Part shown: in pieces, positions 1 through 9,049 of the stretch
How positions within the stretch are numbered: position 1 is the first letter of the stretch
Layout: each line of letters opens with the position of its first letter
DNA from: Natronorubrum halophilum
GTDB lineage: Archaea; Halobacteriota; Halobacteria; Halobacteriales; Natrialbaceae
Direction: 5' to 3'
Length of the DNA: 64,000 nt
NCBI RefSeq assembly: GCF_003670115.1
Contig: NZ_QQTY01000001.1
Coordinates: forward strand, 806,001-870,000
The notes under the pieces: model-generated
Told to the model about the DNA's origin: nothing
What the model saw: only the letters and a program-made list of their open reading frames with translations
The model's database searches: none
Translations under genes and position numbers: made by a program

Positions 1-1877
1 TCGTACCCGTCTTCGATCGCCTCGACGGCGTCCTCGCGGACGCGTTCAATCGCCGACTCGAGGTCGGGGCCGTGCTCGTCGCTCGTGAGTTCGTAGGTGA
101 TGTCGACCGTCGCGGCCGTGATTCCGTTGGCGTCACAGTCGCGGATCGAACCGAGTTCGGCGTCGGTGAGGATCGGCGAGTCGAGGACGAGTTGGCGGGC
201 GTGCTCGGGCGACTCGTCGAGCAGGTTGCGCTGGAAGCCGAGGCGGCTCTCCATCGAGGTGACCAGTTCCTCGCGGATGTAGTCCAGCGGCGGATTGGTG
301 ACCTGTGCGAACAGCTGCTTGAAGTACGAGAACAGCGGTCGGTTGAACTCGGTGAGCACCGACAGCGGCGTGTCGTCGCCCATCGAGCCGACGGGGTCTT
401 TCCCCTTCTGGGTCATCGGCTCGATCATGTTCTCGAGTTCGTCGTGCGTGTAGCCGAAGGCGGCCTGCTGGTCGCGCAGCCCGGAGACCGCCTGCTGCGG
501 CGAACTGTCGCCGGTCGTCCGGATATCGTCGAGATGGACCTGTTCCCGGTCGACCCACTCGCCGTAGCGGTCGTCGGTGAGGCCGTCGAAGACCTCGTCG
601 TCGGGAATAACGCGACCCTCGTTCGGATCGGCGAGGAAGAGCTGTCCGGGCTGGAGTCGGCCTCGTTCCTCGATTTCGTCGGGTTCGGGCTCGAGCGCAC
701 CGGCCTCGCTGGCCACGATCAGGCGGTTGTCCGTCGTCACGTCGTACCGGCAGGGACGCAGCCCGTTCCGGTCGAGGACGGCCCCGACGCGTTCGCCGTC
801 GGTCGCGGCGACGAGCGCGGGCCCGTCCCACGGCTCGACGAGGGAGGCGTGGAAGTCGTACCAGTCTTTTCGGTCCTCGTCCATCGCGTCGTCGCCGCGC
901 CAGGCTTCGGGGACGAGCATCCGCAGCGCGTGCTCTAAGTCCCGTCCGTCCTGCATGAGGAGTTCGAGCGCGTTGTCGACGCTCGCCGTATCCGACTGGT
1001 TCGGGTCGTCGATGATCGGCTTGACCGCCTCGAGATCCTCGAGGACCTCGCTCTCGATGTCGGTTTCGCGGGCGCGCATCCAGTTGATGTTGCCCTGAAT
1101 GGTGTTGAACTCGCCGTTGTGGATGATGTTCCGGTACGGATGGGCGAGGTGCCAGGCACCGAGCGTGTTGGTCGAGAACCGTTCGTGGACCATCGCGAAC
1201 GTCGATTCGATGCGGTCGTCGGTGAGATCCGGATAGTAGGCGGGGACCTGAACGCCCTTGAGCAGGCCCTTGTAGACGAGCGTGTCCGAATCGAGCGAGC
1301 AGACGTAGAACCGCTCCGAGCCGTCGATATCGGCGTCCTCGACCGAATTTTCGAGCGCACGTCGGGCGACGTAGAGGCGTCGGTCGAACGTCTCGCCGTC
1401 GATGTCGGCTTCGGGCGTGACGACGACTTGCCGGACGTCGGGTTCGGAATCGACCGCCGTCGCCCCGAGGCCCTCGTTGTCCGTCGGTACGTCCCGCCAC
1501 TCGAGGGCGTCGAGTCCGTACGTCTCGAGTGATTCCTCGACGATCGAGACGAGTTCCTCGCGTGCCTCGTCGTCCTGCGGGAAAAAGAGCGAGCCGACAG
1601 CGTAGGTATCCGGAAGAGTTGCGTCGAGAACGTCCGCAAAGAATGCGTCGGGCGTCTGGATCATGATGCCCGCGCCGTCGCCGGTGTTCCGTTCCGCGCC
1701 GGTCGTCCCCCGATGTTCGAGATTGCTGAGTAGTTCGAGTCCGTCGGCGACGACGTCGTGACCTCCCTCTCCATCGAGGTCCATAACGACGCCAACACCG
1801 CAGTTCGACCGTTCGTCCGCGGGGTCCGCGAGCCCCCGTGAACGCTCGGTGGATGGTGCTATATGTGGCTGTGACAT
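1..1877 (-). CDS. gltB: Glutamate synthase large subunit, N-terminal part (runs off left edge)
   Basis: Makes glutamate from glutamine and 2-oxoglutarate in ammonia assimilation. The frame is open from an ATG at 1877 to the left edge, about 625 codons of a protein that is usually about 1500 residues, so the C-terminal half lies outside. After a 25-residue leader comes NCGVGVV, whose Cys26 matches the N-terminal nucleophile of class II glutamine amidotransferases; removal of the leader is known for this family. A typical HRGTTGAERNTGDGAG stretch follows near residue 60. At the window edge the translation (ESAIERVREDAVEAIEDGY) fits the central part of GltB. A TATA-like box 22 bases upstream suggests a leaderless transcript. 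The gene is transcribed in the same direction as proS but separated from it by 512 bases. Confidence 0.93.
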   Translation of the reverse strand, partial: MSQPHIAPSTERSRGLADPADERSNCGVGVVMDLDGEGGHDVVADGLELLSNLEHRGTTGAERNTGDGAGIMIQTPDAFFADVLDATLPDTYAVGSLFFPQDDEAREELVSIVEESLETYGLDALEWRDVPTDNEGLGATAVDSEPDVRQVVVTPEADIDGETFDRRLYVARRALENSVEDADIDGSERFYVCSLDSDTLVYKGLLKGVQVPAYYPDLTDDRIESTFAMVHERFSTNTLGAWHLAHPYRNIIHNGEFNTIQGNINWMRARETDIESEVLEDLEAVKPIIDDPNQSDTASVDNALELLMQDGRDLEHALRMLVPEAWRGDDAMDEDRKDWYDFHASLVEPWDGPALVAATDGERVGAVLDRNGLRPCRYDVTTDNRLIVASEAGALEPEPDEIEERGRLQPGQLFLADPNEGRVIPDDEVFDGLTDDRYGEWVDREQVHLDDIRTTGDSSPQQAVSGLRDQQAAFGYTHDELENMIEPMTQKGKDPVGSMGDDTPLSVLTEFNRPLFSYFKQLFAQVTNPPLDYIREELVTSMESRLGFQRNLLDESPEHARQLVLDSPILTDAELGSIRDCDANGITAATVDITYELTSDEHGPDLESAIERVREDAVEAIEDGY

Positions 1878-1910
1878 ACCCTCACTAGCGAAAACAGGTA
1901 TAAGAGGCTA
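1878..1910 (-). promoter_or_regulatory. gltB core promoter
   Basis: On the minus strand CTTATA lies about 22 bases before the gltB ATG, the spacing expected for a leaderless haloarchaeal promoter. The sequence just upstream (1911-1960) is clearly AT-rich compared with its surroundings. Confidence 0.5.
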
Positions 1911-2389
1911 CCCCATAATGACTAAGTGTATTATAGACACATATAATCGAATATAAGGTCTATTGCTATCCGCGGTGCGAACGGGTGTACTGGCCGAGAG
2001 CGGTTCTCGAATCGCCCAGCAAGAGCATCCGCGGTCGAGCGAGAACCGGTGCACTCGAACGGAGTTGGGACGAGGGACAAGCCGCGTGCTGGATCGAACA
2101 GAGATGACTGCCCGGGTGGGGCAGAAGTGTCAGAGGCACGTAGTGCTCACCCACCAGAGTGAACACCACGTTAATTCGTTATCGCGCTATCCATAAGCAA
2201 TATTTGGTTAAAGAGTTAGGTAGGATTGAAACGGTCATCCGCAGCGGTCGGATGGTCATCGCCCGTGAGAGCACCCGAACGGGATCGCCGGTCGATCTCG
2301 GCGCTCCCGAAACTTCCTCGAGTGGTCTGAAATCTGAAACGTGGTGATGCGAACACCGTCGTTAAAAGCGAGCGGATCTCGATCGCCGG
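1911..2389. other. Intergenic region between gltB and proS
   Basis: About 480 bases with no frame that looks coding. The left part (1911-1960) is AT-rich and belongs to the gltB promoter region. The rest holds only short arginine-rich frames. I see no tRNA or other recognisable RNA. Confidence 0.5.
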
Positions 2390-3871
2390 TCAGTACGATT
2401 TCGCGAAGTACGCGATTTCGTCCGCGGGATCGCCACAGACGCCGCACTCGTCCTTCTCGGGTTCGGCGACTTCCCCGGCGGTGGACCCGCCCTCGTCCTC
2501 GAGCGGTTGCATGACGATCTCGGCGGCGATCTTCTCCTTGATGGCTTCCTCGCAGGCCTCGTCGCCACACCACGGCGTCTTCACGTAGCCGCCGTGTTTG
2601 CCGATCGTCCCGAGAATGGTCTCGGGGCTGTGGGCTTCGCGGACGTTCGCTTCCAAGTTTTCCGCGGCCGCGTCGTACAGTTTGTCGAAGATCTCGTCCA
2701 GATGCTCGTCGACGGCGTCGACGATCTCGTCGCGATCCTCGACCGCCTCCTCGTTGTCGGGGCGGTGAACCAGCGTGACCTCCTCGTCTTCGACCTCGTA
2801 GGGGCCGATCTCGAGGCGCAGGGGGATCCCGTTGAGTTCGTGCTCGTTGAACTTGAAGCCGGGGTTGCGCTCGTCGCGGTCGTCGAGTTCGACGCGGAAC
2901 CCGGCCGCCTCGAGTTCCTCGGCGATGCGCTCGGAGTACTCGAGGACGTCCGCCTTCGTCTCCTCCTGCCAGATTGGGACGATAGCGACCTGTGTGGGCG
3001 CGACCGTCGGCGGGAGGACGAGCCCCTGATCGTCGGAGTGAGTCATGATCAGCGCACCGATCGCGCGCCAGGAGAGGCCCCACGAGGTGGTGTAGGCGGT
3101 TCGCTCCTCCTCGTCCTCGTCGGCGAAGGTGATGTCGAACGCCTCGGCGAAGCTCTGGCCGAGGTTGTGGCTCGTCGCGCCCTGAACCGACTTTCCGTCG
3201 GGCATCAGCGCCTCGACCGTGGTCGTGGTGTCGGCACCGGGGAACTTGTCGTGTTCGGGCTTCTTGCCGCGGAGCACTGGAATCGCCAGCACATCCTCGT
3301 AGACGCGTTCGTACTGGCCGAGACGGGTCCAGACCTCCTCCCAGGCACCCTCGTTGTCCGCGTGGGCGGTGTGACCCTCCTGCCACATGAACTCCTTCGT
3401 CCGGAAGAACGGCTTCGTCTCCGTCGCCTCCCACCGGACGACCGAACACCACTGGTTGAGCCGCAGCGGCAGGTCGCGGTGGCTGCGGGTCCAGTCGGCG
3501 AGGAAGGGAGCGATGATCGACTCGCTGGTCGGGCGGACGGCGAGGCGCTCCTCGAGTTCCTCGTGGCCGCCGTGGGTCACCCACGCGACCTCGGGGTCGA
3601 AGCCTTCGACGATGTCCTTCTCGCGCTCGAGGAAGCTCTCGGGGATGAACAGGGGGAAGTAGACGTTGTCGACGCCGGTCTCCTTGAACCAGCCGTCGAG
3701 GGCGTCCTGAATGGCTTCCCACAGCGCGTAGCCGCGCGGTTTCGTGACGATGAAGCCGCCCATCGGGGCGTAGTCCGCGATATTGGCCTTCTGGACGACT
3801 TCGGCGTACCACTCGCCGGGCTTGTGCGATTTCGACTCGGTGATCCCGAGTTCCTGGCTCTCGTCGCTCAT
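2390..3871 (-). CDS. proS: Prolyl-tRNA synthetase, archaeal/eukaryotic type
   Basis: Charges tRNA-Pro in the cytoplasm. The protein has 493 residues, the usual length of the archaeal form without the bacterial editing insertion. Class II signatures are visible: RPTSES at 113-118 and the motif 2 segment FRTKEFMWQEGHTAH at 156-170. A C-terminal pair of Cys clusters (CGDEAC and CGVCG) fits the zinc domain of this subtype, and the chain ends in a Tyr (YFAKSY), as is typical. The ATG at 3871 gives the family's usual N-terminus. It appears to be transcribed alone. Confidence 0.97.
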   Translation of the reverse strand: MSDESQELGITESKSHKPGEWYAEVVQKANIADYAPMGGFIVTKPRGYALWEAIQDALDGWFKETGVDNVYFPLFIPESFLEREKDIVEGFDPEVAWVTHGGHEELEERLAVRPTSESIIAPFLADWTRSHRDLPLRLNQWCSVVRWEATETKPFFRTKEFMWQEGHTAHADNEGAWEEVWTRLGQYERVYEDVLAIPVLRGKKPEHDKFPGADTTTTVEALMPDGKSVQGATSHNLGQSFAEAFDITFADEDEEERTAYTTSWGLSWRAIGALIMTHSDDQGLVLPPTVAPTQVAIVPIWQEETKADVLEYSERIAEELEAAGFRVELDDRDERNPGFKFNEHELNGIPLRLEIGPYEVEDEEVTLVHRPDNEEAVEDRDEIVDAVDEHLDEIFDKLYDAAAENLEANVREAHSPETILGTIGKHGGYVKTPWCGDEACEEAIKEKIAAEIVMQPLEDEGGSTAGEVAEPEKDECGVCGDPADEIAYFAKSY

Positions 3872-4114
3872 TGATTCGACATGCAGTCAGCGCGGCCTTA
3901 AACCATGCGAAGGGCCGCTGTCGATCACGACTGGATCGATCGAACGACGGGTGTGAACCGCGTATTGGGCTCGTCGCTCTCGCACGGCGGCAGGATCGAG
4001 CAGAGCGGATGCAATCGTTCCGACATAATCGAACTCGTAGTGAATGTTGTATGAACGCCTCATATGGCTATAAAATCCGATTGCAGATTTGAGATAAAAG
4101 TATTATGTTTTATT

Positions 4115-4141
4115 ACTTCACATATATACGGCAGAGTTGCA
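4115..4141 (+). promoter_or_regulatory. Alpha-amylase promoter
   Basis: CATATATACG at 4121-4130 lies about 14-20 bases before the ATG at 4142, inside an AT-rich stretch (4065-4130). The position supports this ATG rather than the more upstream in-frame start at 4064. Confidence 0.45.
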
Positions 4142-5881
4142 ATGATTGACAATAGCAACCACGAACAGAGTTACCATCGCAATGGTGTCGAACGACGGAC
4201 ACTGCTGAAAACGAGCGCCGCCCTCGGTGCGCTCGCGGTCGGCGGTGGACTGTTCGGGTCGGCGAGCGCACGGTCGCTCCCTGAGCAACCCGCGGTCGAA
4301 GACGGAACCGTCGCCTACCAGTACTTCCACGCGGAGTGGTCCGAAATCGAGGCCGACGTCCCGCGGCTCGCCGCGGCCGGCGTCGACGCGATCTGGATTC
4401 AACAGCCGGCGCGGAGCAAACTCGAGTGGGACGACCTCTCTTACGACGGCGAGTACGGCTTCTACGACGAGCGGTCCCCGTACGGCTGGCGCGATCCGCA
4501 CCCGCCGGTCGGCTACCAGCCCGTCGATCTGCGGGACCTCGATTCGACGTTCGGCACCGAAGCCGAACTCGAGTCCCTGATCCAGGCCTGCCACGAGCGC
4601 GGTATCTCGGTCATCGTCGATGTCGTCTTGAATCACATGGCGGCGGCCGACGGCCCAGACGGGTACGTGGAGCTACCGCAGTTCGACCGCGACGAACACT
4701 TCCACGACTACGGGACGCTCGGAGAGGATTGCGAACTGGACGGCGAGCGGGCCGAGTACGAGTGTAACCTGCTCGGGTTACCGTCGTTCGACATCGAACA
4801 GTCGTACGTACAGGACGCCCAGCGAAACTACATCCAGCGGATCGCCGACCTGGGTGCCGATGGACTTCGGTACGACGCCGCAGCCCACGTCTGGCCGTGG
4901 TACTTCGAGACCGAGATCAACGCGCTCGCGGACGACCTCGGACTCTGGCGCGTCGGTGAAATCTGGGAGTACGACGTCGATCGACTCCTCGAGTTCGCCG
5001 ACACCGGAATGACCGTCTTCGACTTTCCGCTGTACGACGCCATCGTCGAGGCGTTCGAGGGCGGGAGCATGGAGGCTCTCTCTCAGAACGCCGCACGCGG
5101 CGTCGCCCATCACCGGCCGAATGTTGCGGTTACTTTCGCCCAGAACCACGATACCGTCGGCCCGGGTGTCGAACCGGATCAACCCGAAGGCCGCGAGGTC
5201 GAACTCGCCGAAGCGTTCGTCTTCGCGTATGCGGGAATGCCGATGGTGTATCGCTCCGGGCCGGACGATCGGTCCGAACTCGACGACCAGGCGTTTCGGG
5301 ACCTTGTCGCCGTCTCACAGGAGTTCGCACACGGCGGCGTGGTCGACCGCTACGTCGATCAGGATACCTACGTCTTCGAACGGGAGGGGAACCTGTTGGC
5401 CGGCATCAACAAGGGCGACTTGGCACGGGAGCAAACGGTCCAGACCTCCTGGAGCGACGCAACCCTCGTCGACCGGACTGGCTACGGCGAGGCCGTCAGC
5501 GTCGACGCCAGCGGGCAGGTGACGATCGAAGTCCCGGCCGAAGGCTGGGTGATGTACGCGCCCGACGACGAGGGCGACGACGGCGACGATGACGACGGTG
5601 ACGGCGACAACGGCGAAATCACGTTACGGGTGACGGTCGACGTCGGCTACGGCGAGTCCGTCTACTTCACCGGCGGCAGCGACGAACTCACCAACTGGGG
5701 CGGCGGCATCGAAGGAACCTGGTCGGAGGGCAACGTCTGGGAGGTCACTATCGACGATCCCGGCGAGTTCGAGTGGAAGACCCGTCGGGGTCCGAGCGGC
5801 GGAACCGGCGACGTCTGGGAGCAGGGGGACAATCACGACGAGCACGACCTACAACCCACCCACCAGGGCTGGTCCGAGTAG
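4142..5881 (+). CDS. Secreted alpha-amylase (GH13) with C-terminal starch-binding-like domain
   Basis: Endo-acting hydrolysis of alpha-1,4-glucans outside the cell. The 579-residue protein begins with a Tat signal (ERRTLLKTSAALGALAVGG, residues 17-36). GH13 conserved regions are present: DVVLNH at 160-165, GLRYDAA with nucleophile Asp245, VGEIWEY with acid/base Glu273, and QNHDTVG with Asp337. An acidic Asp/Gly linker near residues 475-490 leads to an 88-residue domain (VTVDVGYGESVYFTGGSDEL) that resembles a CBM20-type starch-binding module. The start was chosen because it gives a compact Tat leader. The gene stands alone; polymer binding plus Tat export suggests starch use in brine. Confidence 0.92.
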   Translation: MIDNSNHEQSYHRNGVERRTLLKTSAALGALAVGGGLFGSASARSLPEQPAVEDGTVAYQYFHAEWSEIEADVPRLAAAGVDAIWIQQPARSKLEWDDLSYDGEYGFYDERSPYGWRDPHPPVGYQPVDLRDLDSTFGTEAELESLIQACHERGISVIVDVVLNHMAAADGPDGYVELPQFDRDEHFHDYGTLGEDCELDGERAEYECNLLGLPSFDIEQSYVQDAQRNYIQRIADLGADGLRYDAAAHVWPWYFETEINALADDLGLWRVGEIWEYDVDRLLEFADTGMTVFDFPLYDAIVEAFEGGSMEALSQNAARGVAHHRPNVAVTFAQNHDTVGPGVEPDQPEGREVELAEAFVFAYAGMPMVYRSGPDDRSELDDQAFRDLVAVSQEFAHGGVVDRYVDQDTYVFEREGNLLAGINKGDLAREQTVQTSWSDATLVDRTGYGEAVSVDASGQVTIEVPAEGWVMYAPDDEGDDGDDDDGDGDNGEITLRVTVDVGYGESVYFTGGSDELTNWGGGIEGTWSEGNVWEVTIDDPGEFEWKTRRGPSGGTGDVWEQGDNHDEHDLQPTHQGWSE

Positions 5882-5995
5882 TCGCCCCGTTTGGAGCCGA
5901 TATCGGTCGTCCTCACCGGATCGCCCACGGACAACGACGAGCCCGTTCTTCCACGTTCTCTGGCCTTTATCCGGCTACGTTACAAATGGAAGTCT

Positions 5996-7018
5996 ATGCG
6001 AGCCATCGAGGTAACAGAATACGGCGACAGCGAGCAACTCGAGGCGATCGACGTGGATATGCCCGAACCCGACGCGGGCGAGGTCCGAATCGAGGTCGAA
6101 GCCGCGGGGATCAACTTCGCGGACATCATGCAACGCCGCGGGGTCTATCCGGGCGGACCCGAGGCCCCGTACACCCCCGGTATGGAGGTCGCGGGAACGA
6201 TCGACGCGATCGGCGGGGGCGCAGAGCATGACTCCGCGGAAAACGCGAGCGGCGAAGAGCCACGAGCGGGCCTCGAGTTAGACGAGGGCGACCGCGTCGT
6301 CGCGATGCTGAATACCGGCGGCTACGCCGAGTACGCGATCGGGAACGCCCAGATGCTCTTCCCCATCCCCGAGGGGATGAGCTTCGAGGAGGCCGCCGGC
6401 TTCCCCGTGCAGTTCCTGACCGCCCACAGCTGTCTGTTCGAGTGGGGCGGCCTTGAGGCGGACGAGGCGGTTCTCATCCAGGCCGCTGCGGGCGGCGTCG
6501 GGACGGCCGCGGTCCAGCTCGCCTCGAACGCCGGCGCGGAGGTGTTCGGCACCGCGAGCACCCGGGACAAACTCGACCTCGCCGCAGATCTCGGCTGTGA
6601 TCATCCCATCAATTACACCCAGACGGACTTTCGGGACGTCGTCGACGAGGAGACCGACGGCGAGGGCGTCGATCTCGTCCTCGAGAGCGTCGGCGACGAC
6701 GTCTTCGAGCGCAGCCTCGACGCGATGAGTCACTTCGGACGCATGGTCACCTACGGCGTCGCCAGCGGAGTTCCAGGAACCGTCGAGAACCGTCGCTTGC
6801 TGTTCGAGAACAAGACCGTGAAAGGGTTCCACCTCGGACAGGCCGCCTCCCACGACCCGAGTCGGATCATGAACGCCGTCCCCGAACTCACGGCGGGGCT
6901 GAGCAGCGGCGATCTCGAGGTCGTCCTCGGGAAGTCGTTCGCGCTCGAGGACGCCGCTGAAGCCCACCAGTACATCGAAGACCGCAAGAGTTCCGGGAAG
7001 GTCGTGCTAAAACCCTGA
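5996..7018 (+). CDS. NADPH:quinone oxidoreductase-like medium-chain dehydrogenase
   Basis: A 340-residue zinc-independent member of the medium-chain dehydrogenase/reductase superfamily. The N-terminal GroES-like fold starts with MRAIEVTEYG; it lacks the cysteines of zinc-binding relatives. A Rossmann segment AAAGGVGTAAVQLA marks the NAD(P)-binding domain. Residues 71-90 form an acidic haloarchaeal insertion (AEHDSAENASGEEPR). The start at 5996 was preferred over the longer frame from 5891 because the family begins at this Met. It would reduce quinones or related enones in the cytoplasm; the physiological substrate cannot be read from sequence. It follows the amylase by 114 bases and need not be linked to it. 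Confidence 0.88.
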   Translation: MRAIEVTEYGDSEQLEAIDVDMPEPDAGEVRIEVEAAGINFADIMQRRGVYPGGPEAPYTPGMEVAGTIDAIGGGAEHDSAENASGEEPRAGLELDEGDRVVAMLNTGGYAEYAIGNAQMLFPIPEGMSFEEAAGFPVQFLTAHSCLFEWGGLEADEAVLIQAAAGGVGTAAVQLASNAGAEVFGTASTRDKLDLAADLGCDHPINYTQTDFRDVVDEETDGEGVDLVLESVGDDVFERSLDAMSHFGRMVTYGVASGVPGTVENRRLLFENKTVKGFHLGQAASHDPSRIMNAVPELTAGLSSGDLEVVLGKSFALEDAAEAHQYIEDRKSSGKVVLKP

Positions 7019-7058
7019 CCGGCGATCGGGGTATCCGAATCGACCTCCGGCCGTCCGC

Positions 7059-7892
7059 TTACGCGTCGTCGCCATCGTCGTCTTCGTCGCCATCGTTCCC
7101 TGCATCGTCTTCTTCGCCGTCATCACCATCATCATCATCTTCGTCGCTATCGTTCCCTGCATCGTCTTCATCGCCGTCATCACCATCATCGTCTTCGTCG
7201 CCGTCGTCACCGTCATCGTCCTCCCCATCGTCTTCTTCGATGTCACCGTCGACATCGGTATCGTCACCTTCCTCGACCGTTTCACCGGAGACGTCGCCGT
7301 CGACCTCGGTGCCGTTCCCGAGATACACCGCTCCGCCGGCGTCGATCGAGCCGTCGACCGCTACGTCCGCGCGGGTCGTTACCGATCCCTCGGCGGTCAC
7401 GTCGCCGTCCACCGTGCTGTCGTCGCCGAGATCGACGGCACCGCCGGCGTCGATCGGCCCCGCGATCTCGGCGTCTTCGGCGGTCGTTACGTCTCCCCCT
7501 GCAGTAACGTCGTCGTCGACCACAACGTCCGATCCGAGTTCGACGTTGCCGGCGTCGATCGGTCCCGCGACCTCGACGTCTTCCTCGAGGAGCGCGTCCT
7601 CGCCGGCGTCGATCGAGCCGTCGACTTCGACGCCGGCGAGAACTTCGATCGTCCCGTCGGCCGAGATGTCCTCGTCCGTGTCCTCCTCGACGGTAACATC
7701 GTCTTCGTCGGCGGGTTCGCTCTCGTCTTCCCCGATCTCGACCGGATCGCCGTCGTCCGCGAAGAGGTCTTCTTCGGCGTCGGTTTCACCCTCGTCGTTG
7801 CCGTCGGACGACCGGCCCTGACAGCCCGCGAGCGCGCTAACGGTTCCGGAAACGGCCGCGATGAGCGTTCGCCGACGAGTCGTATCAGTCAT
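7059..7892 (-). CDS. Bactofilin-like repeat lipoprotein with Asp-rich tail
   Basis: A 277-residue exported protein. The start at 7892 gives a Tat-type leader (RRRTLIAAVSG) ending in a lipobox, SALAGC, so the chain would be lipid-anchored outside the membrane. After an acidic spacer the central part is built from short repeats such as VDGSIDAGG, VDGDVTAEG and GPIDAG, the pattern of bactofilin/polymer-forming beta-helix domains. The last 60 residues are almost only Asp, Glu and Gly. Family knowledge suggests a surface scaffold; the export signal is unusual because classical bactofilins are cytoplasmic. No partner gene is adjacent. Confidence 0.75.
   Translation of the reverse strand: MTDTTRRRTLIAAVSGTVSALAGCQGRSSDGNDEGETDAEEDLFADDGDPVEIGEDESEPADEDDVTVEEDTDEDISADGTIEVLAGVEVDGSIDAGEDALLEEDVEVAGPIDAGNVELGSDVVVDDDVTAGGDVTTAEDAEIAGPIDAGGAVDLGDDSTVDGDVTAEGSVTTRADVAVDGSIDAGGAVYLGNGTEVDGDVSGETVEEGDDTDVDGDIEEDDGEDDDGDDGDEDDDGDDGDEDDAGNDSDEDDDDGDDGEEDDAGNDGDEDDDGDDA
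7066..7235. repeat. Degenerate tandem repeats encoding the acidic tail
   Basis: Units such as TCGTCGCCATCGTC and TCCCTGCATCGTCTTC recur with small changes over about 170 bases (for example near 7096 and 7152). They encode the D/E/G tail of the lipoprotein and could change copy number by slippage in multiples of three. Confidence 0.7.
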
Positions 7893-8015
7893 TCTCTCAG
7901 GCGTGAATACCGCGACGGGGTAGAAGAGTAATCGTTCCCTGTGTGGGTTGTGACTCGCAAAACTCACGCGTTCTCCGGCGATCCGCGACCGAAGCGGCCG
8001 TCGCCGATCGGCCGA

Positions 8016-8534
8016 TTATTCGGTGTCGATTTCGACGGGGACGTCCCATTCGAGGTCGTGATCGACGAACTCGGCTTCGTCCAGCGGCGTCCCGCCCGCG
8101 AACCGAAACTCGCCGACGACCGTCCGGCCCTCGAGGACGCCCGGTAACCAGAGCCGGTCGTCCGTCCACATCTGGTCGTAGGGGACGTCCGTCACGGGGA
8201 CCCACTCCGGCCGGGCCTCCGCGGAGGCGGTCGGTTCACCGGAGAACGAACGCGTCCGGTACACGTGACAGAACGTGTGCGCTTCGCCGTCGAGGAAGAA
8301 CGTGAGTTCGCCCGCCTTCTCTACGACGTCCGGATCGATCTCGAGACCGACCTCCTCGTGAGTCTCGCGAACGGCACACTCGCGGGGCGTCTCGCCGGCC
8401 TCGAGTTTCCCGCCGGGGCCGTTGTACCAGCCCTCGCCGAGACCGCGTCGCTTCTCGATCAGGAGCACCTCGTCCGTGCGGTCGCCGTCACTACGACGGC
8501 TCCGTTGCGGGAAGCACAGCGTCGCCTCGATCAT
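8016..8534 (-). CDS. Nudix hydrolase, 8-oxo-dGTP diphosphatase-like
   Basis: A 172-residue protein with a complete Nudix box, GGKLEAGETPRECAVRETHE followed by EVGL. The lead-in LLIEKRRGLGEGWYNGPG resembles MTH1-type enzymes that clean oxidised nucleotides from the pool, so nucleotide-pool sanitation is the likely role, though substrate cannot be assigned firmly. The start MIEATLCFPQR at 8534 was preferred over a 16-residue longer form because homologues begin there. It is divergent from the EamA pair, with 92 bases between the two starts. Confidence 0.87.
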   Translation of the reverse strand: MIEATLCFPQRSRRSDGDRTDEVLLIEKRRGLGEGWYNGPGGKLEAGETPRECAVRETHEEVGLEIDPDVVEKAGELTFFLDGEAHTFCHVYRTRSFSGEPTASAEARPEWVPVTDVPYDQMWTDDRLWLPGVLEGRTVVGEFRFAGGTPLDEAEFVDHDLEWDVPVEIDTE

Positions 8535-8626
8535 ACGAGTTCGTTTCCTCGACGACACATAAAGCGTCAGTATTGGAGTCACGGCGGTCTCGTGGCGTTT
8601 AAGCTCCTCGATTCGCAGGAAGAGGT

Positions 8627-9049
8627 ATGGAGTATCTCCTGTGGGTCCTGATAGCGCTTCTCGCCTACTCGGGCGTCGCCCCCCTGACGAGCGTCATCAT
8701 GGAGGACGTTCCGGCGACCCCGGGACTGTTCCTCGCGACGCTCGTCTTCCTCGTGATCGCGTCCGGGGTGATGGTCTCGACCGGCACTGCCGATCCATCC
8801 GCCGCCGTGTCGGTCGAGGCCGGCTACGTCTACGTCGCCGGTGCCTTCCTCACGATCGGCATTCTGGCGTACACCGCGGCGCTCGAGAGCGGCCCGGTGA
8901 GCGTCGTCGTTCCGGTTTTCGGGCTGTTCATCGTCGGGAGTTCGGTCCTAAGTATCCTCTTTCTCGGCGAAACGATGACGGCGACTCGAGCGGCCGGGAT
9001 CGTCTGTGCGGTGCTCGCGATCGTCTGCAGCGCGGGTGGAAACCGATGA
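8627..9049 (+). CDS. EamA-type half transporter, first subunit
   Basis: A 140-residue hydrophobic protein with four predicted membrane helices, beginning MEYLLWVLIALLAYSG. It ends in the EamA-typical helix GPVSVVVPVFGLFIVGSSVLS and a GETMTATRAAGIV loop. EamA/DMT proteins normally have ten helices as two repeats; this is one half. Its stop overlaps the next gene's ATG (ATGA), so the two are co-translated and probably form a heterodimer. The substrate (an amino acid, sugar or nucleotide derivative in the superfamily) is unknown. Confidence 0.8.
   Translation: MEYLLWVLIALLAYSGVAPLTSVIMEDVPATPGLFLATLVFLVIASGVMVSTGTADPSAAVSVEAGYVYVAGAFLTIGILAYTAALESGPVSVVVPVFGLFIVGSSVLSILFLGETMTATRAAGIVCAVLAIVCSAGGNR

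Noticed and set aside
72-938. A 288-codon plus-strand frame at the left edge
   Set aside because: Antisense to gltB, whose minus-strand frame shows the amidotransferase motifs.
4753-4767. GTAC-GAG-TGTAA half-site inside the amylase gene
   Set aside because: Only the centre and one arm are present; no left arm, so chance is likely.
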